A DNA stretch of 64,000 nucleotides from Actinomycetota bacterium (GCA_030841035.1 JAVEDI010000063.1:1-64000), one strand, 5' to 3'. Shown: positions 47,166-56,552, counted from the first letter of the stretch. Program-made: numbers and translations. The notes: generated by a model from the letters alone, not told the origin.

Positions 47166-48548
47166 ATGCCGACCTCCACGCCGCCGTCGATCGCCCGTTA
47201 CGGCGATCTGATGAGGTCCGGTGAGCTCACGTCAACGGGGCTCATCCAGTCAGTCCTCGACCGCATAGCCGAGACGGAACCGCTGGTGTCGGCGTACGCG
47301 TTCGTCGACCGGTCCGGTGCGCTAGCCGCCGCGCACCGCGCAGACGACGAGCTGCGTCACGGCACGGACCGGGGACCACTGCACGGCATCCCGATCGCGA
47401 TCAAAGACGTCATCGCCACCGCGGACATGCCGACGCTCGCCGGCTCGCGCGTACCGCTCGGCGCTCTCACAGAGGCAGACGCAACAGTCGTCGGGCTGCT
47501 TCGCGCGGCGGGAGCCGTGATCCTCGGGAAGCATGTCACGCACGAGTTCGCGTGTGGCCAGAACGTCCCACCTACACGGAACGCTTGGGACCACGACTGC
47601 TACCCGGGCGGCTCCAGCGCTGGCGCCGGCGTCTCGGTTGCGGTTGGTTCCTGCGTCGCGGCTATCGGCACCGATGCAGGGGGGTCCGTCCGCAAGCCGG
47701 CTGCGCTGAACGGAGTCGTGGGGCTGAAGCCGACCTATGGGCGGGTGAGCCGCGCGGGTGTCATCCAGCCGTCGGGATCGATGGACCATGTCGGGCTGGT
47801 CACTCGCTATGTCGCAGACGCAGCCGTGATCCTGCAGGCCATCGCCGGGGCGGTGCCCGGCGACCCGTCGACGATTGCCGAGCCGGTCCCCCATTTCGGC
47901 GCATACCTCAGCGAGCCAGTCGCGGGCAGACGCGTCGGGGTCGTCTCCCGGTCGTTCCTCGGCGGCGACGATCCCGCCGTGACCGCTGCCACCCAGGCGG
48001 CACTCACCGTGCTGGGTGGGCTGGGCGCTGACCTGATCGAGGTGGACATGCCGTCGCTGCCCCTCGTCGACGCGACCACCACGGTGATCCTGGCCGCCGA
48101 AGCCGGCTACTCCCACCTCGCGCTGCTGCGCGCCTATGCAGCGAGCTACGGCCCGGCGACCCGTCGGTACCTGCAACTCGGAGCGCTCGTCCCGGCGCCG
48201 TTCCTCCAAGCGGCGTACAAGGCACGAGCCACGATCGCACGGGACGTCAGCCATGTGTTCGACACCGAAGGAGTGGATGTGCTCGTGACCCCGACGACAC
48301 CGCTTCGCGCTCTCCCTCTCGCGGAGATGAGCATCGAGCGAGACCTCGTTCGCTACGTCCGCCATACGGCGCTCGCGAACCTGACCGGGCGCCCCGCGGT
48401 CACGGTTCCCTGCGGCTTCGGTGACGGGCTGCCCATCGGGTTGCAGCTCATGGGACGTCCCTTCCGGGAGGCAGAGCTGCTCGGCATGGCCGCCGCCTAC
48501 GAGGCCGCGGCGCCGTGGGCTGCCGCTACGCCAGCGATCTCGTCATGA
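47166..48548 (+). CDS. Amidase signature family protein (AtzE/GatA-like)
   Basis: 460-residue Ser-cisSer-Lys amidase. Catalytic Lys is K80 (IAIKD), the cis-serine lies in GGSS (150/151), and the nucleophile is S174 in GTDAGGSVRKP. The protein carries the C-terminal GRPAVTVPCGF and GLPIGLQLMGRPF segments typical of the family. It hydrolyses an amide to acid plus ammonia. Together with the GatC-like gene immediately upstream it resembles the AtzG-AtzE pair (1-carboxybiuret hydrolase). It overlaps the GAF gene by 4 bp (ATGA). Confidence 0.93.
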   Translation: MPTSTPPSIARYGDLMRSGELTSTGLIQSVLDRIAETEPLVSAYAFVDRSGALAAAHRADDELRHGTDRGPLHGIPIAIKDVIATADMPTLAGSRVPLGALTEADATVVGLLRAAGAVILGKHVTHEFACGQNVPPTRNAWDHDCYPGGSSAGAGVSVAVGSCVAAIGTDAGGSVRKPAALNGVVGLKPTYGRVSRAGVIQPSGSMDHVGLVTRYVADAAVILQAIAGAVPGDPSTIAEPVPHFGAYLSEPVAGRRVGVVSRSFLGGDDPAVTAATQAALTVLGGLGADLIEVDMPSLPLVDATTTVILAAEAGYSHLALLRAYAASYGPATRRYLQLGALVPAPFLQAAYKARATIARDVSHVFDTEGVDVLVTPTTPLRALPLAEMSIERDLVRYVRHTALANLTGRPAVTVPCGFGDGLPIGLQLMGRPFREAELLGMAAAYEAAAPWAAATPAISS

Positions 48549-49063
48549 CCGACGGCGGACGCAGCGCTATCGCAGTGCCCCTGGACATCAGCCGTTCCCT
48601 GCGTGACCTGCTGGCGGAGACCCAGGCCAGTCGCGTGACGCTCCGGCTGGACGTCGTCGGCATGAACTTCCCCGTCGTCGGAGAGGCGGTCGACTCCGTA
48701 GCCGCGTTGAGCGGCAACCACTCCCTCGACCAGCGCAACCTGGCCACCGTCCGGCATCTCATGCGCACCCGAGACCTGCTCATCCAGGACGACTGCCGTA
48801 CGTCGTCGCCGGCGCCCCCGGCGGCACTGATCGGTGCGTACGGCGTCAAGGCACAGATGCTGGCGCCGGTGCTGCACGGCGATCGTGTCCTCGGCTGGGT
48901 TTCGGTCCACGACTGCGTCCGAAGCAGGTCATGGCGCGGTTCCGACGTGCAGGCGCTACGCGACACGGTCCACCGCATCCGTGAGTCTTTTCTCGGCCCC
49001 GACCTCACTCCGACCGAGCCATCGGTCGCCGCGCGACAAGACACGGGAGGCAACCCACGATGA
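48545..49063 (+). CDS. GAF-domain protein
   Basis: 172-residue protein with one GAF-like domain (about residues 10-155): [18 protein letters not shown] at the start, LIQDDCRT in the middle and [25 protein letters not shown] as the last strands. No DNA-binding or enzymatic domain is attached. In catabolic operons such free GAF proteins may bind a small ligand, but no role is established. It is embedded by 4-bp overlaps between amidase and deacetylase genes, so it is made in step with them. Confidence 0.75.
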   Translation: MTDGGRSAIAVPLDISRSLRDLLAETQASRVTLRLDVVGMNFPVVGEAVDSVAALSGNHSLDQRNLATVRHLMRTRDLLIQDDCRTSSPAPPAALIGAYGVKAQMLAPVLHGDRVLGWVSVHDCVRSRSWRGSDVQALRDTVHRIRESFLGPDLTPTEPSVAARQDTGGNPR

Positions 49064-49953
49064 CCAAGAACATCCGCGCCATCTTCGGCGTCGACGTCGA
49101 TGCGGTCGCCGGTTGGCTGGGCTCCTATGGCGGCCAGGACTCCCCCTCCGACATCCAACGAGGGCTCTTCGCCGGCGAGATCGGAGTGCCCCGGCTGCTC
49201 GACCTGTTCGAGCGCTACGGGATCCGCGCCAGCTGGTTCGTTCCGGGTCACTCCATCGAGACCTTTCCCCGGCAGATCGAGGCGGTCATGGCGGCCGGTC
49301 ACGAGATCGGCGCCCACGGCTACTCCCACGAGAACCCGATACAGATGTCCGAGAGTCAGGAAGCGGACGTGTTGGGGCGGTCCGTCGAGCTCATCGAGCA
49401 GGTCAGCGGCCGGCGCCCCCGGGGGTACGTCGCGCCGTGGTGGGAGATGTCGGGCAGCACGGCGCGCCTACTCCTCGAGCACGGCTTCACCTACGACCAC
49501 AGCCAGCTGTACGGCGACTTCCTCCCGTCCTACGCACGGGTGGGCGACAGCTGGACGAACATCGACTACACCAAGCAGGCAGCGGAGTGGATGCGACCGC
49601 TCGTTCGCGGTCAGCACATCGATGTCGTCGAGATAGCCGCGAACTGGTACCTGGACGACCTGCCTCCGATGCTCTTCGTCAAGACGTCGCCCAACAGCCA
49701 TGGCTTCGTCAACCCGCGCGACATCGAGAGCATGTGGCGCGACCAGTTCGACTGGGTCTACCGCGAGCTGGACTACGGCGTCTTCCCTCTCACGATCCAC
49801 CCGGACGTCAGCGGTCGTCCGCAGGTGCTCCTGATGCTGGAGCGGATCATCGACTACATCAACCGGCATGCCGGCGTCACCTGGGTCACGATGGAGGAAG
49901 CTGCCGACGAGTTCCGTGCGATGCGGCCCTTCTCGACGCTCGACACCGCATGA
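49060..49953 (+). CDS. Polysaccharide deacetylase (NodB-type) family hydrolase
   Basis: 297-residue NodB-homology protein, of the branch that also includes PuuE-type allantoinases and peptidoglycan deacetylases. IFGVDVDAV supplies the catalytic aspartate, the metal histidines are in [10 protein letters not shown] near residue 85-90, and PWWEMSG and [10 protein letters not shown] hold other active-site residues. No signal peptide, so it is cytosolic and unlikely to act on cell wall. The setting next to an amidase and HyuA suggests hydrolysis of a cyclic ureide or amide, as in allantoinase-like relatives. Starts and ends in 4-bp overlaps. Confidence 0.88.
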   Translation: MTKNIRAIFGVDVDAVAGWLGSYGGQDSPSDIQRGLFAGEIGVPRLLDLFERYGIRASWFVPGHSIETFPRQIEAVMAAGHEIGAHGYSHENPIQMSESQEADVLGRSVELIEQVSGRRPRGYVAPWWEMSGSTARLLLEHGFTYDHSQLYGDFLPSYARVGDSWTNIDYTKQAAEWMRPLVRGQHIDVVEIAANWYLDDLPPMLFVKTSPNSHGFVNPRDIESMWRDQFDWVYRELDYGVFPLTIHPDVSGRPQVLLMLERIIDYINRHAGVTWVTMEEAADEFRAMRPFSTLDTA

Positions 49954-51058
49954 GGGAGCTGCACCGCGAGGCGCTCGGTGACCTGGCGCGCGGTGCCGCG
50001 ATCCTCGGCACGGGTGGTGGCGGCGACCCCTATCTGGGAGAGCTCGCCGCCGTCCAGGCGCTCGAGACCTATGGTCCTGCGGTCCTCGCAGAGGTCGACG
50101 AGCTGCCCGACGACGGCCTGGTCGTCCTCGCCATCATGGTGGGCGCGCCCGTCCCGCTGGTCGAGAAGCTGTCCTTCGGCGACGAGCTCGTCACTGCCTA
50201 CGAGGCCGTCGCCGCAGGGCTGAGCAGCCCTCCGGTTGCGCTCATGTCGCCCGAGATCGGCGGCATCAACTCCATCCTGCCGGTCGCGCTGGGCGCGCGG
50301 CTCGGCCTGCCCGTCCTGGACGCCGACGCGATGGGCCGGGCCTACCCGGAGATCCATCAGGTCACGCTGACCCTGTTCGGTCTGTCGGCAAGTCCGTTCG
50401 CACTCGCGGACGAACACGGTAGCCACGTCGTCATCCATGGAGCGACCAACGAGTCGACCGAGCGCATCGCTCGAGCCGCGGTGATGGAGTTCGGGGCCAT
50501 CTGCCCGGGCGTCGGCTACGCGCAACCGGTCGCACGCATCCGGGAGGCAGCGATTCTCGGCAGCGTCTCCCGAGCCGAGTGCATCGGCCGCGCCATCCGG
50601 CTCGCACAGCAGGAGAAGACCTCGGCCATCGACGCCGTCCTCGCACTGACCAGGGGGTTCGGCTGTTCACAGGCAAGATCATCGACATCGACCGTCAGAC
50701 GCGTCGTGGGTGGTCGATGGGGGAGGCACGGTTGGAAGGTTCCGACAGCTTCCGCGGGCAGCGCATGACAGTGCGATTCCAGAACGAGAACCTGATCGCG
50801 TTCCGGGACGACGACGTGGTGGCGATGGTCCCGGACCTCATCACGATCGTCGAACGCGACTCGGGCATGGCCATCACCACCGAGCGGCTTCGATACGGCT
50901 TGCGGGTCGTCGTGCTCGGTATGCCGTGCGATGAGAAGTGGCGAACACCGGAGGGGATCGCGCTCGGCGGTCCGCGGCACTTCGGCTACGACCTCGACTT
51001 CGTCGCTGTCGAGCACCTCGTCGCGGACGTCGCCGGGTCCACGACGCCGAGTCACTGA
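49950..51058 (+). pseudogene. DUF917 family protein, split by a frameshift in a G5 run
   Basis: DUF917 proteins (about 360 residues) accompany hydantoinase/oxoprolinase genes. Here the N-terminal part (ATG 49950, with AAILGTGGGGDPY, PEIGGINSILP and IGRAIRLAQQ) is in one frame, which past 50657 reads an unrelated tail to a stop at 50766-50768. The C-terminal part (LFTGKIIDIDRQ, RFQNENLIAF, DLITIVERD, RTPEGIALGGPRHFGYDLDF) is in the -1 frame and ends at 51058. The break is at GGGGG, 50653-50657: one extra G would restore a 369-residue protein. Causes could be a real mutation, -1 slippage in translation, or a sequencing error. Confidence 0.85.
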
Positions 51059-51078
51059 CCATCGTCCTGGAGGCCTTG

Positions 51079-52623
51079 ATGCGCATCGGCGTAGATGTCG
51101 GGGGCACGAACACCGACGCAGTGGTGATCGAGGACGGACGGCTCATCGCGTGGCACAAGTCTCCGACCACCGAGGACGTCACCGAGGGCATCGTGACAGC
51201 TGTGGCGGAGGTGCTGAAGGCGAGCGGGCGCGGAGCAGATCACGTCTCGGCCGTCATGATCGGCACGACTCATTTCATCAATGCGCTCACCGAGAACCGT
51301 CGGCTGCTGAAGGTGGCCGTGGTGCGGCTCGCACTGCCAGCGACCGGCGTGCTGCCGCCGATGACCGGCTGGCCCGAGGGGCTGCGGACCAGACTGGGCA
51401 ATCACGTCTACCTCGCGCACGGGGGCTACAACTTCGATGGCCGCGAGATCGCACCGCTCGACATCGATGAGCTGTCGACGATCGCCGCCGACATTCGCGC
51501 CCAAGGCATCCGGTCACTCGCGATCAGCTCGGTGTTCTCTCCCGTGAACAGCGACATGGAGCAGCGAGCGGCCGCCTTGTTCCGCACGGAGTGCCCCGAG
51601 CTGTTCGTGAGCCTGTCGAGCGACGTCGGACGCATCGGCCTGCTCGAGAGGGAGAACGCCACGATCCTGAACGCCGCGTTGCGCGACATCGCCGCAACCG
51701 TGGTCCGGTCCCTGCGTAGGGCCCTCGACCAGCTTGGTATCCAAGCTCCGTTCTTCGTGACGCAGAACGACGGCACGTTGATGAACGCCGAGTACGCGGA
51801 GGAGCACCCGATACTCACCTTCGCTTCGGGTCCGACAAACAGCATGCGCGGCGCCGCCTTCCTCTCCGGAGTGCGCGACGCCGTGATCGTCGACATCGGC
51901 GGCACCACCACCGACGTCGGCATCCTCGTCGACGGATACCCCCGGGAAGCGCCGGCCGAGGTTCAGGTTGCCGGAGTGCGCACCAGCTTCAGAATGCCGG
52001 ACGTCATCTCGATCGGGCTCGGCGGCGGAAGCCTGGTGCGCTCGACTGACGACGGTTGCGTCCGCATCGGTCCGGAATCCGTCGGCTATCGCCTCGTCGA
52101 GGAGGCCCTGACCTTCGGCGGCTCCACACTGACCGCCACGGACGTCGCTGTCGCCGCCGGCTACGAGCTGGGCGACCCCTGCGCTGTCGCGGCTCTCGCA
52201 CCCGCGCTGGTGGAGAGCTGCCTGCTGGAGGTACGTCGGATGATCGGGGAGGCTGTGGACCGGGTGAAGATCAGCAGTGCGCCCACGGCGGTCATCCTCG
52301 TCGGTGGCGGCGCCATCCTCGCGACGGACGACATCGAAGGCGCATCGTCGGTGACCCGTCCCGATGGTTGGGCCGTCGCGAACGCCATCGGGGCGGCGAT
52401 CGCACACGTCGGGTCCGAGGTCGACCGCGTCTTCTCGCTGGAGGGAACCTCCCGGTCAGCCATCTTGCAGCTGGCTCGTGGCGACGCGGTCCGCCGGGCG
52501 GTCGCCGCCGGAGCCGCGGCTGACTCCGTCGAGATCGTCGACGTCGAGGAGATCGCGCTGAGCTACCTTCCCGGCAACGCCACACGTGTGCGCGTCAAAG
52601 CGGTCGGCGACCTACCGAGCTGA
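51079..52623 (+). CDS. Hydantoinase/oxoprolinase family protein (HyuA-like)
   Basis: 514-residue ATP-dependent hydrolase-like protein of the hydantoinase/oxoprolinase family. MRIGVDVGGTNTDAVV is the actin-like nucleotide-binding N terminus, the ISIGLGGGSLVR and LVGGGAILATDD loops are other nucleotide contacts, and VIVDIGGTTTDVGIL is the second phosphate motif. It is the short type (about 515 residues) that commonly travels with DUF917. ATG at 51079 follows GGAGG. It ends the six-gene plus-strand operon and is convergent with the MetE-like gene. Confidence 0.92.
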   Translation: MRIGVDVGGTNTDAVVIEDGRLIAWHKSPTTEDVTEGIVTAVAEVLKASGRGADHVSAVMIGTTHFINALTENRRLLKVAVVRLALPATGVLPPMTGWPEGLRTRLGNHVYLAHGGYNFDGREIAPLDIDELSTIAADIRAQGIRSLAISSVFSPVNSDMEQRAAALFRTECPELFVSLSSDVGRIGLLERENATILNAALRDIAATVVRSLRRALDQLGIQAPFFVTQNDGTLMNAEYAEEHPILTFASGPTNSMRGAAFLSGVRDAVIVDIGGTTTDVGILVDGYPREAPAEVQVAGVRTSFRMPDVISIGLGGGSLVRSTDDGCVRIGPESVGYRLVEEALTFGGSTLTATDVAVAAGYELGDPCAVAALAPALVESCLLEVRRMIGEAVDRVKISSAPTAVILVGGGAILATDDIEGASSVTRPDGWAVANAIGAAIAHVGSEVDRVFSLEGTSRSAILQLARGDAVRRAVAAGAAADSVEIVDVEEIALSYLPGNATRVRVKAVGDLPS

Positions 52624-52641
52624 CTCTTCACGTGTGAGTCT

Positions 52642-52658
52642 TGCGGCACTGCGCCGCA
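52642..52658. terminator. Hairpin between convergent HyuA and MetE-like genes
   Basis: Perfect 6-bp stem TGCGGC / GCCGCA with the loop ACTGC, in the 57-bp gap between convergent stops. Small but in the right place for a bidirectional terminator. Confidence 0.45.
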
Positions 52659-52680
52659 CAACGACGGCCGCCCGGTTGTC

Positions 52681-53715
52681 CTAGGCCTCGGCGCGCAGCG
52701 TCTGCGCGGCCGCGACCATGCTGCGCAGCTTCCCTTCGGCCGCCTCGCGCGGGAGGTACTTCATGCCGCAGTCGGGGGCGAGAACCATCCGACCGGCAGG
52801 TACGACGTCGAGCACGCGGCGCGCCCGATCGGCGATCACCTCGGGCGACTCGACGGTCGGCGTCGAGAGGTCGAGGACGCCGGTGATGATCGTCTTGCCG
52901 GTGAGGTGCTTGAGAACTGTCGGGTCGAGGTTCGACTGCGCGGTCTCGATGGACACCTGGTCGCATGAGCAGTCGGCCAGCTCCGGGAGGAACGAGTATC
53001 CGGACGGACGCTCGTGGATGATGGCGGCGTACCCGAAGCAGATGTGCACGGCCGTCGTCCCGGTGGCGCCGTCCAGAGCACGGTTGAGCGCCTCGAGACC
53101 GTACTCGCGCGCCGCGTCGGGGCGGGCCTGCATGTACGGCTCGTCGAGCTGGACCACGTCCGCGCCCGCCGCGAACAGGTCGTGCACCTCCTCGTTGACC
53201 GCATCGGCGTAGGCGAGTGCGGCGGAGCGCGGGTTGCCGTAGTGGTCGTCCTGCGCCTGCTGCGACATGGTGAACGGCCCGGGGACGGTCACCTTCACCT
53301 TCCGGTCCGTGTTGGCCTTGAGGAATTCGAGGTCACCGCGCTGCACCGGACCGGGCCGGCGGATGTCGCCGGCGATGCGCGGCACCGGGTTGGGATGGCC
53401 GCTACGGTCGAGCGCTTCGCCCGGGTTGTCGATGTCGACTCCCTCGAGCGCGGTCGCGAAGTGGTTGGAGTAGCTCTCGCGGCGGATCTCGCCGTCGGTC
53501 AGCAGGTCGAGGCCGGCCCGCTCCTGCGCACGGATCGCCAACACGGTGGCGTCGTTCTGCGCCTGCGCGAGGTCGTCCTGCCCGATACGCCACAGCTCGC
53601 GGGCGCGCACGCGCGGGGGGAAACGGCCGGCCAGCCTGGCCCGGTCGATCAACCATTCCGGCTGCGGGTAGCTGCCCACCAGAGACGTCGGAAACATCGG
53701 CAAATCGGTCGTCAT
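52681..53715 (-). CDS. MetE-like zinc methyl/thiol-transferase family protein
   Basis: 344-residue TIM-barrel protein similar to the C-terminal catalytic half of cobalamin-independent methionine synthase. The zinc site is visible as H224-x-C226 (AVHICFGY) and C316 (APDCGMKY). The same His-x-Cys...Cys site is used by epoxyalkane:coenzyme M transferases, and UroD-fold methyltransferases are related. ATG at 53715 follows GGAGGAC. It is the last gene after Rieske, dehydrogenase and DUF4177-like genes. Methionine synthesis, removal of a methyl group from a substrate, or thiol addition are all possible. Confidence 0.88.
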   Translation of the reverse strand: MTTDLPMFPTSLVGSYPQPEWLIDRARLAGRFPPRVRARELWRIGQDDLAQAQNDATVLAIRAQERAGLDLLTDGEIRRESYSNHFATALEGVDIDNPGEALDRSGHPNPVPRIAGDIRRPGPVQRGDLEFLKANTDRKVKVTVPGPFTMSQQAQDDHYGNPRSAALAYADAVNEEVHDLFAAGADVVQLDEPYMQARPDAAREYGLEALNRALDGATGTTAVHICFGYAAIIHERPSGYSFLPELADCSCDQVSIETAQSNLDPTVLKHLTGKTIITGVLDLSTPTVESPEVIADRARRVLDVVPAGRMVLAPDCGMKYLPREAAEGKLRSMVAAAQTLRAEA

Positions 53716-53882
53716 CGACGTCCTCCTCAGGGTCGTTGGGTTGGGACGGTAGCCGAGTCGGGCGTCGCAGCGGGACCTCGAGGACACGTTCCTCCCCCTG
53801 GGCGGCCCGTCGCGAGGCATCGGCGACGTCGTCGAGGGCGACGACGAGGTGATTCCGCTTCTCTCGCGTTGGCCTCCTGTTA

Positions 53883-54071
53883 TCACGCGATCTCACGTTG
53901 AAAGATCAACAAGAAGTAGCCCGTCGTGGCGGAGTTGTAGATCACCGGTTGAATGCTCTGCAGCACCCACCCATCCTGTGACGCCGAGGAGAGTGCGCGC
54001 TCCATCTCCTCGGCCACCACGCCGGGCACCACTCCCGTAGCTCGAATCTCCGTCACCTTGTGCTCGATCAC
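53883..54071 (-). CDS. Small DUF4177-like protein
   Basis: 62-residue alpha/beta protein. HKVTEIRA, then EEMERALSSASQDGWVLQSI and TGYFLLIFQRE form the pattern of DUF4177-type single-domain proteins of unknown function. ATG at 54071 follows CAGGAGGA. It lies 56 bp behind the dehydrogenase gene and 167 bp before the MetE-like gene, on the same strand. The 167-bp gap shows no other gene. Confidence 0.75.
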   Translation of the reverse strand: MIEHKVTEIRATGVVPGVVAEEMERALSSASQDGWVLQSIQPVIYNSATTGYFLLIFQREIA

Positions 54072-54127
54072 GCTTCATCCTCCTGCTTGACTCTCGCGGC
54101 CCGGTGTCGCGACCGAGTGCCCGGCGC

Positions 54128-55237
54128 CTACAACCAGGGGTCGACGCTCACGTGCAAGGTCTCAGCGTCGACGGTGCCAGCGACAGCATCAAGGGCGTCC
54201 GCCATCCTGTCGAGACTCAATGGCGCGCCTGCGAGAAGCCCGAGCCTTGTCCCGCCCCTGCCGATCACCTGGAGTGCGCGTTCGACGGCCGCGAAGCTGT
54301 GACCACGGACACCACGAAGGGTCACTCGCTTCTTGCGGATCAGAGCCAGGTCGAGTTCGTCCCATCCCGGCCCACACTTGGGCCCACCCGAGGCGATCAC
54401 AATGGTGCCACCCGTGCGGACGGCTCTCAGCGCCGTCATCAAGGTCACGGCGCCGCCGCCGCTGACATCGATCACTACGTCGGCCATCTCTCCTGCCGTC
54501 AGATCCCGGATGACCTCGACCGGGTCGCGCTCCTGCGAGACGACCGTGTCGGTCGCACCGACCTGCCGCGCGATGTCGAGCCGTCGAGCGTCCCGAGCAA
54601 GCCCCGCGACCACCACGAGGGCGGCGCCAGCCTCCTCACAGGCAATGGTGCACGCCGCGCCCTGCTGTCCGGGGCCGATGATGAGCACCGCGTCTCCGGG
54701 GCGGACACCACCGTCGAGCTGCGCCCACTGGATGCCGTTGCTCAGGGGGATCCCGAAGGTCGCATGGCTGGCCGGGACGTCGTCCGGAACGACGTGCAGG
54801 ACAGAGTTCGGGTGCAAGTACTGATGCCTGCTGTAACCGCCCCACAAGGAAGGAGGGACGTCCAACGGCGTCGACCCGTACCTCAGTGCCCCCGCGCGGG
54901 TGTTGTCCGTGGTGCGACACGATCGGAACTCGCCCCCGCGGCAGTACCTGCAGTGTCCGCAGGGCAGGTACTCCTCCAAGAGCACGCGAGTCCCCTCGAC
55001 AACTCCCCATCGTTGCTGCGCGCTACTGCCGACCCGCGTCACTACCCCGACAGTCTCATGCCCAAGGATCGTCGGCGGCATGGAGGCGGGAGCATACTTC
55101 TTGACGTCACTGCCGCACACTCCGCAAGCCTCCACCTGCAGGAGTCCGTCTTCGCGACCGGTGGCCGGGATGTCGAGGTCCCGCACGACGAAGCGCTTGC
55201 CGCCTACGGCAACTGCCGACCGTGTCTTGTGGCTCAT
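54128..55237 (-). CDS. Zinc-dependent alcohol dehydrogenase (MDR family)
   Basis: 369-residue medium-chain dehydrogenase. Catalytic zinc residues: C41, H60, E61 (CGVCGSD, GHE). Structural zinc cysteines: C93, C96, C99, C107 (CGHCRYC). The NAD-binding VLIIGPGQQGAACTIACEEAG is near residue 180. Substrate unknown; formaldehyde or aryl alcohol oxidation after a Rieske oxygenase would make sense. It lies 43 bp behind the Rieske gene on the same strand. Confidence 0.93.
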   Translation of the reverse strand: MSHKTRSAVAVGGKRFVVRDLDIPATGREDGLLQVEACGVCGSDVKKYAPASMPPTILGHETVGVVTRVGSSAQQRWGVVEGTRVLLEEYLPCGHCRYCRGGEFRSCRTTDNTRAGALRYGSTPLDVPPSLWGGYSRHQYLHPNSVLHVVPDDVPASHATFGIPLSNGIQWAQLDGGVRPGDAVLIIGPGQQGAACTIACEEAGAALVVVAGLARDARRLDIARQVGATDTVVSQERDPVEVIRDLTAGEMADVVIDVSGGGAVTLMTALRAVRTGGTIVIASGGPKCGPGWDELDLALIRKKRVTLRGVRGHSFAAVERALQVIGRGGTRLGLLAGAPLSLDRMADALDAVAGTVDAETLHVSVDPWL

Positions 55238-55280
55238 GATGACCTCTGTACGGCGGAAGCCACGAAACCCGCAGCCACCT

Positions 55281-56552
55281 TCACCATTGCGCCATCAAGA
55301 GGTCCTTCATCGCTTCCTGCCAAGGGAGCGAGCCTTCCAGGATCGCCTCGGCTGGCCTGACCAACCGGAGCTCCTCGGTGTCCGTTCCCAACGGTCGACG
55401 CCCATCGGCTACATCGTCCAACGCCTCACGGAGCATTCTCCTCGCGGCGATGATCGCCTTGTCCGAGGTGCCGAGATGCTCCTGGGACCGATCGCAGACC
55501 GGGCCCATTCCTTCCTGCACCGCGAAGTCCTGGGTGTTGAGGCCGACAATGCCCGTGTACGTACGCGCGCGCTGCATCTCGCGATCGATGAGGAAGTCGT
55601 TCGAGAGGTTGCGCTTGAGGCGATAGGTGCCAGGGATGAAGTCGTCCTCTCCCCTACCGGCCGCCTTTTCGTGGCGTTCCCACATCTTGTCGGAGATGGG
55701 CGTGTCGGCCGTGGCGGAGCACACCCAGTTGTAGACCATCGTCCATTGATCGTCGATGGGAACCCAGATATGGCCACGCAGCGTCGGTGTTTCGCGCGGC
55801 TCCCCCGAGCCGTCGAGGAAGGCCGCTCGCATCTGCATGGCCGGCATGAAGAACTGGTACGCACGAACGTAGGTTCGGTCCTGCCCCAGTGACCGGATGC
55901 CGGCATATCGGAAGCCGTATCGAGTCGGCTCGACATCGAGTCGGGGGTGGGTGTTGCGGCTTTTCAATCTGCCGCTGTCACCGAGATCGTTGTTGTGTAC
56001 GAACGAGGAGTGGGTGGTGTCGATGCCGCCCTCGAGGGCTTGGAGGTAGTTGGCATTCTCGAGAGTCTTGGATACTCGACGATGGCTGTCCGGCGCTCGC
56101 AGCCACTCGTAGGCAGGCAACGGTGGGAGCTCCGCACGGGGCCCGAGGAACGCCCAGACAACGCCACCGCCCTCCCACGTCGGGTACGCCGCGATGTTGA
56201 CCTTTGCGCGAAAGACACTGTCCGGTGGTTCCGACGGCAGGTCGACGCAGTTGCCGCCCACGTCGAACTTCCAGCCGTGATAGACGCACCGCAGACCGCA
56301 CTCCTCGTTCCTCGCGAAGAACATCGGTGCGCGGCGATGGGGGCAGTGGGCATCTAGCAGTCCAACCTGGCCGGCGCTGTCGCGGAAGGCGACCAGGTCC
56401 TCGCCGAGCAGCCGCACCCGCACGGGGGGTCCATCTGGCTCGCTGATCTCCTCGCTCAAGACCGCCGGCAGCCAGTAGCGACGGAACAGATCGCCCATCC
56501 TTGTACCCGGGCCGACCCGGGTCAGGAGTTCGTTCATCTCGCGCGAGAGCAT
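55281..56552 (-). CDS. Rieske [2Fe-2S] aromatic-ring oxygenase (phthalate 4,5-dioxygenase-like)
   Basis: 423-residue alpha-type terminal oxygenase. The Rieske centre is C70-P-H72 and C89-V-Y-H92 (YHGW). The mononuclear iron ligands lie in EGGIDTTHSSFVH: D178, H181 and H186. The fold resembles phthalate 4,5-dioxygenase and related mono- or demethylating oxygenases. No ferredoxin reductase gene is in the window, so electrons must come from a reductase elsewhere. ATG at 56552 is preceded by GGAGTAG. It follows a RraA-family gene by 59 bp and leads into the dehydrogenase gene. Confidence 0.94.
   Translation of the reverse strand: MLSREMNELLTRVGPGTRMGDLFRRYWLPAVLSEEISEPDGPPVRVRLLGEDLVAFRDSAGQVGLLDAHCPHRRAPMFFARNEECGLRCVYHGWKFDVGGNCVDLPSEPPDSVFRAKVNIAAYPTWEGGGVVWAFLGPRAELPPLPAYEWLRAPDSHRRVSKTLENANYLQALEGGIDTTHSSFVHNNDLGDSGRLKSRNTHPRLDVEPTRYGFRYAGIRSLGQDRTYVRAYQFFMPAMQMRAAFLDGSGEPRETPTLRGHIWVPIDDQWTMVYNWVCSATADTPISDKMWERHEKAAGRGEDDFIPGTYRLKRNLSNDFLIDREMQRARTYTGIVGLNTQDFAVQEGMGPVCDRSQEHLGTSDKAIIAARRMLREALDDVADGRRPLGTDTEELRLVRPAEAILEGSLPWQEAMKDLLMAQW

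Noticed and set aside
46951-48548. GatCA of the tRNA-dependent amidotransferase
   Set aside because: No gatB is next to it, the small protein and amidase are embedded in a catabolic operon, and the GatC-like protein lacks the usual length; an AtzG/AtzE-like metabolic pair fits better.
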